Part shown: positions 16,937 to 25,195 of the stretch, piece by piece
Numbering within the stretch: the stretch's first letter is position 1
How the letters are laid out: the number at the start of each line of letters is the position of its first letter
Assembly: GCA_900547655.1 (NCBI GenBank)
Contig: URHQ01000010.1
Coordinates: 1-35,682 of the forward strand
Length of the DNA: 35,682 nucleotides
Direction of reading: 5' to 3'
Source: an uncultured Collinsella sp.
GTDB lineage: Bacteria; Actinomycetota; Coriobacteriia; Coriobacteriales; Coriobacteriaceae
The notes under the pieces: generated by a model
Told to the model about the DNA's origin: nothing
Seen by the model: the letters and a program-made list of their open reading frames with translations, nothing else
Database searches by the model: none
Made by a program: the position numbers and the translations under genes

Positions 16937-17950
16937 CTATCCCCTAAATTCAAAGGTACTCAGGCCAAACGTCAGCAGATCGCCGTTGCGCAGCGGGCAG
17001 CGCGTAATGCGGCGGTTGTTGACGAGCGTGCCGTTGGTGGAATTGAGGTCCTCGATCGACCAATCCGAGCCCGTAAAGGTGAGCTGGGCGTGGCGGCGCG
17101 ACACGTTGGGGTCGCGCAGGGCAATGTCGGAAACTGAGCGCTCGCGACCGATGGTCACCTGTGCGGAGGTGATGCTATGGCTCTCGCCGCTCACGACGTC
17201 GACGAGCTGGGCGAGCGGGCGCTGCGGGGCGCGAGTGCTCGCCATGTTGGAGGCGATGCCGGCTGCGGCGCCTAGGCCCACGGCGGCACCGGTCGCGGCG
17301 GCTCCGCCCATGCCGGCAAGCGCGTCGCGCGAGACGGTCTGCGGCACCGGGATGGGTGCTGCGGCGGGGTCGGGGACGCTAGGCGCGAAGGGGTCTGCCA
17401 CGGCAAGCGGGTCGGGAGCGGCGGCGCGAGGCGTCGGCTGCTGCTGGGGCATGGCGGCGGGGCGCTGCTGTTGCGGGGCAGCAAACTGCTGCTGGCCGGC
17501 GCGCGGGGCGCTGGCGGCACGGCTTGCCGCGGAGTTGTTCTGGCCCAGGCCGTTTTGATAGGCGCGCTCTTCTTCGTACAGGCGGCCGAGCGTGGGGGCA
17601 TCGACGTTCTCGGCAAAGACCGAGAACTTGCCGGCGCGCAGCTGCGGATCGATCATAAAGCGCACGAGGGGCTCGCCGACAAAGACATAGCGGCGCTTTT
17701 CGGCCTGCGCCTTCACAAACTCGCGGACCTCGCGCGAAAGCTCGGGGTAGAACGGGGCGAGCATGGGATCGTCGTCGGCGGCGATAAGGATGGTATAGAG
17801 TGCCGGCGCCGTGTTGACGCCGTTAATCACCAGAGTCTGATCCTCCATGTCGCGAGCGGCCTGCTTAGCAAGCTTCTTAAAGGAGAACGGGGCACGGGTG
17901 GCACCGAAGATGCCGGCCACGTGGTCCTCGAAGATGTTCAGGAAGTTCAC
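16937..17950 (-). CDS. fhaA: DUF3662 and FHA-domain protein FhaA
   Basis: 337 residues starting with GTG at 17950, which overlaps the stop of the upstream kinase gene (GTGA). Residues 1-120 match the DUF3662 domain of FhaA; residues about 130-245 are a low-complexity Ala/Pro/Gln linker; residues about 260-337 are an FHA domain with GRERSVSDIAL, VSRRHAQL and STNGTLVNN. In actinobacteria FhaA binds the pseudokinase MviN phosphorylated by PknB and restrains peptidoglycan synthesis. The same task is likely here but not shown. Confidence 0.92.
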   Translation of the reverse strand: MNFLNIFEDHVAGIFGATRAPFSFKKLAKQAARDMEDQTLVINGVNTAPALYTILIAADDDPMLAPFYPELSREVREFVKAQAEKRRYVFVGEPLVRFMIDPQLRAGKFSVFAENVDAPTLGRLYEEERAYQNGLGQNNSAASRAASAPRAGQQQFAAPQQQRPAAMPQQQPTPRAAAPDPLAVADPFAPSVPDPAAAPIPVPQTVSRDALAGMGGAAATGAAVGLGAAAGIASNMASTRAPQRPLAQLVDVVSGESHSITSAQVTIGRERSVSDIALRDPNVSRRHAQLTFTGSDWSIEDLNSTNGTLVNNRRITRCPLRNGDLLTFGLSTFEFRG

Positions 17951-19800
17951 GAAAGATCACTCTCCGTATAGGTTCTTTGGTATCCGAGCAAATATAGGCA
18001 TATCCCAACGATTATAGAGGATAGGGTTCCCGCAACCGCCGCCTTGGCGACGACCGCGGCTGCAAGGCTGGCAATTTCCATATGGTGTGCAAGACAGGAC
18101 GCCGCTGCGCAGCCGATGCCGGTGACAGCGATGGCGGCGATTGCGGCAAGGTTTGAGCCCTGATCGGCACGCTTGGCATGGGCATTGAGCAGCGCAGATG
18201 ACGCCGCGGCAGTTGCCGCGACCAGCACAAAGGCAGCCCAAAGGAGCGGGTCTCCCAGCGCTGCGGCAACGTTACCGAGCCCCAGCACGCCTCCGGCTGA
18301 AAGCGCGACCGTGGCCAGACGGGCAAAAAGCGCGCCCATGCCCGTTGCCGCGGCGGCGCTTGCCGGGCCGAGCCAAAATGACGCGACGCCGGCGGCGACC
18401 CCAGCTGCCAGGAAGGTATTGCCGGTCAGACAGCCAAGCGCGAGTGCACAGGTGAGCGCGGCGCTCGCGGCAGCCTCGGTGCGACCCCAGGCGATCCACC
18501 AACCGGACATGGCGGCGGCAAAGATCACCGCGACGGGCAGCATCGACAGGATGCCCTGTGCCTGCATGGTGGCGTTGGCCATGAGCACCAAAAAGCCCAC
18601 AGCCGAGATGGCCGAGCCAATCTGGGGGGCCAGGCCAGCCGCCGCGCCGATCGCGATGGCCGCAATGACCAGGCCGGGAAGCGCCGCGACCCCGGCCGTT
18701 TGCATCAGCAAAAAGCTAAAGGTGCCGCACGTTAGCGCCGAGATAGCGCGCATGGTGTAGTCGCGCGCATGGCTCCAGCGCGTGCCCGCCCAGCCGAGTG
18801 CGGGGTCGACCTCGATGGCGTCGTCCTCGCAGTGCGACGGCTCGATATCGTCGAGCTCCTGCTCGTCATCCGAAAGCTCGCCAACCATTTGTTCCAGGCT
18901 GCGACGGCCTTCGCGCACGCTGCCCAGACCGGCAAGGAGCTGGTCGCAAAATGCCTCGATGCTGTTGGGGCGGTCCTGCGGCATGGGGGAGAGCGCGCTC
19001 ATGAGCGCGGCCTCGGCTCCCGGGGGAAAGTGTGGTATCAGCTCGCTGGGATAGGTGGCGCCGCCGATGATGCGGTCGAGCGAGTCGGCGGGCGTGGCCG
19101 CCATAAAGGGGGCGCTGCCGCACAGGCCCTCGTAGATCACACAGGCGAGAGCAAAGACATCGGCGCGCTCATCGACCGTGCCGGTCTCGATATCGAGCTG
19201 CTCGGGCGGCATGTAGCCGATGGTGCCGCCGCGCGAGCCGCCAAAGCCACCGGCGGACGACAGTCGCGCCATGCCAAAGTCGGTGAGCTTTACATTGCCC
19301 GAGTGGTCGATGAGCACGTTGGCGGGCTTAATGTCCAGGTGGAGTACGCCATTACTATGGGCGAAGGTGAGCGCCTGGCCCAGGGCATCGGCAATGGCCG
19401 CGGCCTCGTCAAAGGTAAGTGAGTGGCCGTCCACGCGGTGCAAAAACTCGGCCAGCGACATGCCATCGACATATTCCATAACTAGGTAGGCATAGGCTGT
19501 GTCGTGCGTAAAGTCGATGACCTGCACGATGTTGGGATGTTGAAGCATGGCGGCAGTGTGCGCCTCGCGCAGGACATCCATGATGTCGCTAGCGGGCATG
19601 CCGGCACCGTTGATAAGGGGGATGCGTTTAATGGCGACGCGGCGGCGCAGGTGCGTGTCGCGGCAGATCTCGATGGAGCCAAAACCGCCGGTCGCAAGTG
19701 TCTCGAGCGGCTGGTACCGCTTGAGCAGCTCGCGAGAGCTGGTGCCCTCCAAAGGAACGTCCGGCGAGAACCGGGCGGTATGTTGCGAGAAAAGCGGCAT
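17947..19800 (-). CDS. Integral-membrane Ser/Thr protein kinase with HLD catalytic loop
   Basis: 617 residues from ATG 19800, six bases after GAGGG (a TTG at 19806 abuts that site). The kinase domain covers residues 28-295: TGGFGSIE glycine loop, Lys58, catalytic loop HLDIKPANV (154-162), DFG (174-176) and MPPEQ. The HRD arginine is replaced by Leu, so activation-loop phosphorylation may not be needed. After an acidic linker (about 300-345) the C-terminal 260 residues are very hydrophobic and Ala-rich, with about nine to ten membrane segments, instead of the PASTA repeats of the other kinase. It is the first gene of the leftward cell-wall operon. It takes the PknA position, but its membrane part is of a different type; the signal it senses is unknown. 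Confidence 0.88.
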   Translation of the reverse strand: MPLFSQHTARFSPDVPLEGTSSRELLKRYQPLETLATGGFGSIEICRDTHLRRRVAIKRIPLINGAGMPASDIMDVLREAHTAAMLQHPNIVQVIDFTHDTAYAYLVMEYVDGMSLAEFLHRVDGHSLTFDEAAAIADALGQALTFAHSNGVLHLDIKPANVLIDHSGNVKLTDFGMARLSSAGGFGGSRGGTIGYMPPEQLDIETGTVDERADVFALACVIYEGLCGSAPFMAATPADSLDRIIGGATYPSELIPHFPPGAEAALMSALSPMPQDRPNSIEAFCDQLLAGLGSVREGRRSLEQMVGELSDDEQELDDIEPSHCEDDAIEVDPALGWAGTRWSHARDYTMRAISALTCGTFSFLLMQTAGVAALPGLVIAAIAIGAAAGLAPQIGSAISAVGFLVLMANATMQAQGILSMLPVAVIFAAAMSGWWIAWGRTEAAASAALTCALALGCLTGNTFLAAGVAAGVASFWLGPASAAAATGMGALFARLATVALSAGGVLGLGNVAAALGDPLLWAAFVLVAATAAASSALLNAHAKRADQGSNLAAIAAIAVTGIGCAAASCLAHHMEIASLAAAVVAKAAVAGTLSSIIVGICLYLLGYQRTYTESDLS

Positions 19801-19880
19801 GGCCAACCCTCGTGCGTTTAAAGTTCGTTTGCGAGTGGCGGGCGCTGAGCCGAGCCGTTCGCGGTGGCATAGATGCTGCT

Positions 19881-19886
19881 AGTGTA
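19881..19886 (-). promoter_or_regulatory. Possible -10 box of the cell-wall operon
   Basis: The minus strand reads TACACT here, 80 bases before the kinase ATG, in the only gap before the operon (19801-19944). No convincing -35 is seen 17 bases upstream. Confidence 0.25.
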
Positions 19887-19944
19887 GCACGCTCGGGCGG
19901 ATGGCGAGGATAACGGGATGCGAGGCTGCCTGTCTGGCTTGGCC

Positions 19945-20661
19945 TTAGCGCTTCTTCTTGTTCTTCTTCTGCTTGCGCTGCTTGCCCTTGTTGTCCTGGG
20001 GCTTGTCGCCCTGTTTGGCTTCGGCAGCGGCCTTTTCTGCCTTCATCTTCTTGCGTTTGGTCTCGATGCGGAGTTTTTTGTTGATGCGGGCCTTGAGGAA
20101 GGGACCGAACTGCTCGGCATCGCCACGGACGAAGGTGTCCTTGGGGATCGTCACGCCCTGGTCGGCGAACATAGCCACAAAGATGCGCTCGCCGTCGAGT
20201 ACGTGGTCGAGCTTCTCAAACGGGAAAAACTGCGACTTGCCGCTCTTGCCCCATACCATCAGACCATCCTCGTTGGCGGCGACGCGGCGATAGCGGCCAC
20301 CCATGGACTCGTCGGCCTCGACGGCGTCGATAAAGTCGCGGGCGAGGGTGTGGTGCAGGTTCTTGCTCCACCAGGCCAAAAAGGCGCCGAATACGATCAG
20401 CACGACGCCAAACTTGATCCAGTTGCCGCCGGCCACCAACATGCCGATGCCGATGAGCGCGGCAATCGCGGCGGCGACATACAGCGAGCCGCGACGCCTG
20501 GGCGAGGCGACCAGGCGGGCGAAGTCGGTGACCAGGTCGTTTTCGTACTGGTACTCGTTGAGGTACAGGATGCCGTCGTCGGCTGCGGCCTGCTTCTCGA
20601 GCGCGACCTCGACCTGGTCGGCTGCTTCGGAGGGAACGAGGTTGCTCTCTGCGTCTGCCAT
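19945..20661 (-). CDS. YcxB-like membrane protein
   Basis: 238 residues from ATG 20661, with AGGAG about ten bases upstream. It has a short acidic N-terminus, two adjacent membrane spans (about 58-100), a cytoplasmic domain of the YcxB type (about 105-205, DGLMVWGKSGKSQFFPFEKLD), and a strongly basic Lys-rich tail (about 200-238) that could bind nucleic acid or acidic phospholipid. No function is established for the family. It is divergent from dnaX across a 116-base gap and lies upstream of the kinase operon on the same strand; the 144 bases between them may hold the operon promoter. Confidence 0.6.
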   Translation of the reverse strand: MADAESNLVPSEAADQVEVALEKQAAADDGILYLNEYQYENDLVTDFARLVASPRRRGSLYVAAAIAALIGIGMLVAGGNWIKFGVVLIVFGAFLAWWSKNLHHTLARDFIDAVEADESMGGRYRRVAANEDGLMVWGKSGKSQFFPFEKLDHVLDGERIFVAMFADQGVTIPKDTFVRGDAEQFGPFLKARINKKLRIETKRKKMKAEKAAAEAKQGDKPQDNKGKQRKQKKNKKKR

Positions 20662-20777
20662 GCTCTTTGGACTCCTATCGCGGCGGGCTTGCCGTACGGG
20701 TTATTATGGAATGCAGTATGCCGTGCGACCGCATGGCCGTCGCGGCAACAAGACTCAGTATACCCGGGGGAGCACCC

Positions 20778-23183
20778 ATGGAATCGTTGTACCGAAAGTA
20801 TCGCCCGCTCACCTTCGACTCCGTGGTGGGCCAGCAGCATATCGTCTCGACGCTCGAGCACGCCATCGCCGAGGGGCGCCTGTCCCACGCCTACCTGTTT
20901 TGCGGACCGCGCGGCACGGGCAAGACCACTATGGCGCGCATTCTGGCCAAGGCGCTGCTGTGCCGCAATGCCGAGGCGGCGCGCGCCGAGGGTGCAAGCG
21001 GCTGCATGCCCGACGGTACTTGCGAGGAGTGCGAGCTCATCGCCGAGGGCAGCCACCCCGATGTCTACGAGCTCGATGCCGCAAGCCGTACCGGCGTGGA
21101 CAACGTGCGCGAGGAGATCATCAACTCCGTCAACTTTGCCCCGGTGCGCGGCAAGTACAAGATCTATATCATCGACGAGGTCCACATGCTCACGACGGCG
21201 GCGTTCAACGCGCTGCTCAAGACGCTTGAGGAGCCGCCGGCGCACGTGATCTTTGTGCTGTGCACCACCGACCCGCAAAAGATTCTGGAGACCATCCTCT
21301 CGCGCTGCCAGCGCTTCGATTTCCACCGCATCGGCAACGAGGATATCGAGCATCGCCTGGCATACGTATGCGAGCAGGAGGGCTTCGATTACGACGACGA
21401 GGCGCTCGCCATCGTGGCGCGCCATGCCAAGGGCGGCATGCGCGACGCGCTCTCCACGCTGGAGCAGCTGAGCGTTTTTGGCAACGGCGCCGTGCATGCG
21501 GACGATGCCCGCTCGCTTTTGGGCGAGGTTTCGGACCAGATCCTGGGCGAGTTTGCCCGCGCCATCGCCGAACGTGATATTGCTGAACTCTATGGGCTCA
21601 TTCGTGCACAGGTAGAGGAAGGAAACGACCTGCTGGAGCTGACGCGCGACCTGGTGGCGCACGTGCGCGACGTGTATGTTGCCTGCGTTGCCGGTGCCCG
21701 TGCCGAGTTGTTTGAGGGCGGTGCTGAGCAGGCCAAGGCGCTTGCTGCCGAGGCCGCTGCCTTTGGCGAGCATCCTGCCGACCGCCTGGCTCGTGTGCTG
21801 ACGGTGCTCGACGATGCCGCACTGGAGATGAGGGGCGCGAGCGACGTGCGCCTGGTGCTCGAGATTGCCTGCACGCGTCTGGCGCGTCCCGAGGCTGATT
21901 TAACGATTGAGGCATTGGCCGAGCGCGTGGCACGCCTGGAGGCCATGGTTGCCAACGGCGCCGTGCCGGCGAGCGTGGCTGCTGCTCAAGCGAGTGCGCC
22001 TGCTGCATCCGCACCCGCTGTCCAGCAGCCGACGCTGATCTCGGGTGCCCGAGCCGCTACTCCTGCGGCGACCGCTGCCCCCGCTGTTACGTCCGCGCGC
22101 CAGGGCGGTATGCCTTGGGACCGTGGTGCTGCCGCTCCGACGGCTCAGCCCGTTGCGGCCCCCGCGCCTGCCACCGCTCCGGCACCTAAGCCCCAGTCCA
22201 ACAACGCCGCCCAGGTTGCCGCCGCCGGTGCCGCCGAGACGCCCGCGGTCGAGGATGCCGGAGAGCTGCAGCGCAAATGGGCCGAGGTTGTCGAGCGTGT
22301 CAAGGCGCGTCAGGCTTCCTACGCAGGGCTTTTGCTCAACGCCCGCGCCACGGCCGACGACGGCTCCAAGCTCACGGTCTCGTTCCCCGCGGGTTCGACT
22401 TTTGCCATTAAGATGCTCGGTCGCGCCGATACGCAGTCGGTGGTCCTGCCGACGGTCTGCGCGGTCTTCGGTCGTCGTACCGTCGACTATGTCCTGGATG
22501 GGGGTGGCACGCCGGCTCCTCAACATGAGGAGCATTCTCCATCTGCACGGGCTGCGGCATCTGCGGACCCGCAACCCGTGTCCTCGGCGGCCCCTGTATC
22601 CTCGAGCGCCAGCGCGCCGCAGCAGCAAGCGGCGCCGGTAGCGGCATCGACCCCGTCGGCGCCTAAGCCCGCAGCGCCCAAACCAGCTGCTCCGACACCC
22701 GCGCCCAAGCCCGTCTCACCCGCGCCCAAGTCGTCTGACCTGGGCAAAGCCCCCTGGCTACGCTCCGACAACCCCGCCGGCGCTCCTGCCACGGGTAAGC
22801 TCCCGACCGAGCCCGCACCCCGAGCGCCCGAGCGCGCGTCCGCTCCCAAGGCTCAGCCTGTCGCGCAGCCCGCGCCGTGGGAATCCGAGCAGGTGCCCTA
22901 CGACGACGCTATGGTCGGCGGCTTTGCCGGCGATGCGAGCGGGGACGATCTGCCTCCGTTCGACGTGCCGGGTGCGACGCCCGCGCCCAAGCCCGCTGCG
23001 GCGGCACCCGCGGCCCCTACAAGCGACGACGTCCCCGCGACTCCCTGGGAGTCCAACCCCGGTGCGGGCAGCCCCTTCGGCCATCAGGGTGCAGCCCCGA
23101 GCATCCCGCAGACCGAGGACGAGGCCAAAGCCCTCATCCGCAGCGTCTTCGGCCAGTCCACCATCTTCAAACCGGTGGAGTAA
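20778..23183 (+). CDS. dnaX: DNA polymerase III subunit gamma/tau
   Basis: 801 residues from ATG 20778 after GGGGGAG (in-frame codons upstream to 20667 lack a ribosome site). This is the clamp-loader ATPase of the replicative polymerase. It has Walker A GPRGTGKTT (about 45-53), a zinc site spread over about residues 64-85 (LLC, GC, CEEC), Walker B IIDEVHML, the SRC sensor region and the DnaX lid and collar domains (about 180-360). The C-terminal 400 residues are Ala/Pro-rich with repeated APKP blocks, which gives an unusually long tau-like tail. I see no A-rich frameshift site. It heads the classic dnaX-ybaB-recR set. Confidence 0.97.
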   Translation: MESLYRKYRPLTFDSVVGQQHIVSTLEHAIAEGRLSHAYLFCGPRGTGKTTMARILAKALLCRNAEAARAEGASGCMPDGTCEECELIAEGSHPDVYELDAASRTGVDNVREEIINSVNFAPVRGKYKIYIIDEVHMLTTAAFNALLKTLEEPPAHVIFVLCTTDPQKILETILSRCQRFDFHRIGNEDIEHRLAYVCEQEGFDYDDEALAIVARHAKGGMRDALSTLEQLSVFGNGAVHADDARSLLGEVSDQILGEFARAIAERDIAELYGLIRAQVEEGNDLLELTRDLVAHVRDVYVACVAGARAELFEGGAEQAKALAAEAAAFGEHPADRLARVLTVLDDAALEMRGASDVRLVLEIACTRLARPEADLTIEALAERVARLEAMVANGAVPASVAAAQASAPAASAPAVQQPTLISGARAATPAATAAPAVTSARQGGMPWDRGAAAPTAQPVAAPAPATAPAPKPQSNNAAQVAAAGAAETPAVEDAGELQRKWAEVVERVKARQASYAGLLLNARATADDGSKLTVSFPAGSTFAIKMLGRADTQSVVLPTVCAVFGRRTVDYVLDGGGTPAPQHEEHSPSARAAASADPQPVSSAAPVSSSASAPQQQAAPVAASTPSAPKPAAPKPAAPTPAPKPVSPAPKSSDLGKAPWLRSDNPAGAPATGKLPTEPAPRAPERASAPKAQPVAQPAPWESEQVPYDDAMVGGFAGDASGDDLPPFDVPGATPAPKPAAAAPAAPTSDDVPATPWESNPGAGSPFGHQGAAPSIPQTEDEAKALIRSVFGQSTIFKPVE

Positions 23184-23204
23184 CCGTGCGGGCGGGTATG
23201 CTGC

Positions 23205-23678
23205 TCAAGAAGAGATCTCTTTGCCCGGGCGCATCTGTATTTCGGACATGTGCAACGCGGTGCCGCGTATCTCGCATTCGAGCAGACAGGTACGTGACGG
23301 TCGGCCTAGGATGCTGAGGTCGATACGATACGTCGCATGGCTGTCCGTGTGCTCGACTTGCTCGGCGTTGACGGTTGCTCCGATTGTCAAGAAAGCGCCT
23401 AGTTCGGCATCGACAATCTTGGAGTCCTTTATCTTGACCTTGAACTCTTGGTAGAGGGACGGGCTGTTGTAGTAAATGGTTCGAGTTCCGTCGGTGCACT
23501 CATCGGTCGCTTCCCATTTGACGACGGGCTGGTCCGAGCTGGCTATCAGCAGTTCTGCTCCAAAGGCTATAGCATGGGTGATGACAACCAGTAATGCCCA
23601 GCCGACAAAGAGATAGAGAACCACATATGCAACGGGGTGTTTTGAGCGGATGTTTTGGAGCGCGTCGGGGGCATTCAT
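23205..23678 (-). CDS. Membrane-anchored protein of unknown function
   Basis: 157 residues from ATG 23678 with AGAGGTG five bases upstream. It has one membrane span (about 18-45) near the N-terminus, then an outside domain of about 110 residues rich in beta-prone sequence with a Cys pair (CLLECEIRG). I do not recognise the family. It is convergent with dnaX and divergent from ybaB, so it splits the usual dnaX-ybaB-recR run. A TATAAT -10 box on the minus strand lies at 23714-23719. Confidence 0.65.
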   Translation of the reverse strand: MNAPDALQNIRSKHPVAYVVLYLFVGWALLVVITHAIAFGAELLIASSDQPVVKWEATDECTDGTRTIYYNSPSLYQEFKVKIKDSKIVDAELGAFLTIGATVNAEQVEHTDSHATYRIDLSILGRPSRTCLLECEIRGTALHMSEIQMRPGKEISS

Positions 23679-24019
23679 GGGGGCACCTCTAAATTGCTGT
23701 CTGTGACAATCAAATTATACCCTGCCATCATGAGCGCCGCCTCGAGCAGCGGTTCGGCATTTTGTTATCTAGCTGGATGCAGAAAATGTCGGATTCCGGC
23801 TCTACAAGATTTAGCTTTCAATATTATGCAGATGCGAATTATTCAACTTCGCATAATCTTTGGGTGCGGTTTGCACTCCAGGACATGTATATCGACTGAG
23901 GTAACACGTCCGCACCGCTCTCTCGCCGCGCGCCGTGGTACGATTTTTGAGTTTGAAAGTCCTGCCGTGCTCCGGCTGCCCTTGCAGCTCGGCGTGCGGC
24001 CGCACGTAAAGGAGCCATC
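23679..24019. other. Divergent intergenic region before ybaB
   Basis: About 340 bases with no gene I can support. It contains a -10-like TATAAT for the leftward membrane gene (23714-23719, minus strand) and an inverted repeat ATGCGAA (23832-23838) with TTCGCAT (23848-23854) around 9 bases, which could be an operator. The AAGGAG ribosome site of ybaB lies at its end. The ybaB-recR promoter must lie here but is not obvious. Confidence 0.4.
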
Positions 24020-24340
24020 ATGGCCGGTATGAACATGCAGCAGATGATGAAGCAGGCTCGCAAGATGCAGGAGCAGCTTGCCGCCGCGCAGGAGAACCTC
24101 AAGTCCCAGACCGTCGACGCCTCTGCCGGCGGCGGTATGGTCAAGGTGACCGTCAACGGCGAGATGGAGCTCGTCAACCTCACCATCGACCCCGATGCCC
24201 TCGATCCCGAGGACGTCGATATGCTGCAGGATATGATCATGGCTGCCGTCAACGAGGCCGTCCGCGGCGTCAACGAGCTCGCCAACAAGCAGATGGGCGC
24301 CATCACCGGCGGCCTCAACATCCCGGGTATGCCGTTCTAA
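24020..24340 (+). CDS. ybaB: YbaB/EbfC nucleoid-associated protein
   Basis: 106 residues, AAGGAG upstream of ATG 24020. The Met/Gln-rich N-terminal helix (MNMQQMMKQARKMQEQL), the GGGMVKVTVNGEMELVNLTIDP strand region and the C-terminal helix are typical. It is a small dimeric DNA-binding protein found next to recR in most bacteria and likely acts in chromosome packaging or repair. Confidence 0.95.
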   Translation: MAGMNMQQMMKQARKMQEQLAAAQENLKSQTVDASAGGGMVKVTVNGEMELVNLTIDPDALDPEDVDMLQDMIMAAVNEAVRGVNELANKQMGAITGGLNIPGMPF

Positions 24341-24353
24341 GACACGCATATAT

Positions 24354-24950
24354 ATGAGTGCGAATCACAGTCTGCAAAAACTGCTCGATGAACTGGGTCG
24401 TCTGCCGGGCATTGGTCCCAAGTCGGCCCAGCGCATCGCCTATTACCTGCTCGAGGCCGATGCCGAGGAGGCCCGCCGCCTGGCCGAGGCCATCCTGGAG
24501 GTCAAGCAGGAGGTCCACTTTTGCAGCCGTTGCTTTAACTACGCCACGGCCGACGAGTGCTCCATCTGCCAGGACCCGATGCGCGATACCACTCGTATTT
24601 GCGTGGTGGGCGAGCCGCGCGACGTCCAGGCAATCGAGCGCACGGGCAGCTACCATGGCCTGTACCATGTGCTGGGCGGCGTGATCAGCCCCATGGACAA
24701 GATAGGTCCCGAGCAGTTGCACATCCGCGAGCTGCTGGCGCGTCTGGGCCACGAGGATATCCATGAGGTCATCATCGCCACCAACCCCAACATCGAGGGC
24801 GAGACCACGGCGAGCTACCTGGCCCGCACTATCAAGCCGCTGGGCGTCGAGGTGTCGCGTCTGGCGAGCGGCCTGCCCGTGGGCGGCGACCTGGAGTATG
24901 CCGACGAGCTTACACTTGGCCGCGCCATCGAGGCCCGTCGTGCGATTTAG
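24354..24950 (+). CDS. recR: Recombination mediator protein RecR
   Basis: 198 residues. It has an N-terminal helix-hairpin-helix (LPGIGPKSAQRIAYYLL), a zinc finger (CSRC...CSIC, about residues 59-74), and a Toprim domain (about 80-180, ICVVGEPRDV, ATNPNIEGETTASYL), with the usual length of about 200. RecR works with RecO (and RecF) to load RecA on gapped DNA. It follows ybaB by 13 bases, and no clear ribosome site precedes the ATG, so coupling to ybaB is likely. Confidence 0.96.
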   Translation: MSANHSLQKLLDELGRLPGIGPKSAQRIAYYLLEADAEEARRLAEAILEVKQEVHFCSRCFNYATADECSICQDPMRDTTRICVVGEPRDVQAIERTGSYHGLYHVLGGVISPMDKIGPEQLHIRELLARLGHEDIHEVIIATNPNIEGETTASYLARTIKPLGVEVSRLASGLPVGGDLEYADELTLGRAIEARRAI

Positions 24951-25025
24951 GTGGCGAGCCTGCTCCTGCCGTATGTTTTCCTCGCGACGCACGGGGTAGT
25001 CATAATTTCCCCGTGCGACTGTGAG

Positions 25026-25133
25026 TTTGTTGTGCAACAAAGATGCTTCGTGTCCGCTTATCGCATGGATGCTTCCGCTCGCATCCTTAATTTGCCCATT
25101 CGTTGCGCAACCTTTTTGGTTCGCTGATACACT
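25026..25133 (+). promoter_or_regulatory. Promoter with two GTTGNGCAAC palindromes
   Basis: TTTGTTGTGCAACAAA (25026-25041) and GTTGCGCAAC (25102-25111) share the core GTTGNGCAAC, 73 bases apart. The second contains the -35-like TTGCGC (25104-25109), followed 18 bases later by TACACT (25128-25133). A regulator bound to both sites could loop the DNA and block the promoter of the kinase/FHA set. The regulator is unknown. Confidence 0.5.
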
Positions 25134-25154
25134 CAAATATGGATTTGAATGAAT

Positions 25155-25180
25155 GCGCCGCTTCTGAGCGGCGTGTTTTT
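25155..25180 (+). terminator. Terminator-like hairpin in the leader of the second kinase operon
   Basis: CGCCGCT (25156-25162) pairs with AGCGGCG (25167-25173) around TCTG, followed by TGTTTTT. It lies between the candidate promoter (start near 25140) and the GGAGGAG ribosome site (25184-25190). It may either end the recR transcript or act as an attenuator. Confidence 0.65.
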
Positions 25181-25195
25181 CTTGGAGGAGAACGC

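Noticed and set aside
20778..23183. Programmed frameshift for a gamma form of DnaX
   Set aside because: No A-AAA-AAG-type slippery run is visible in the relevant part of the gene.
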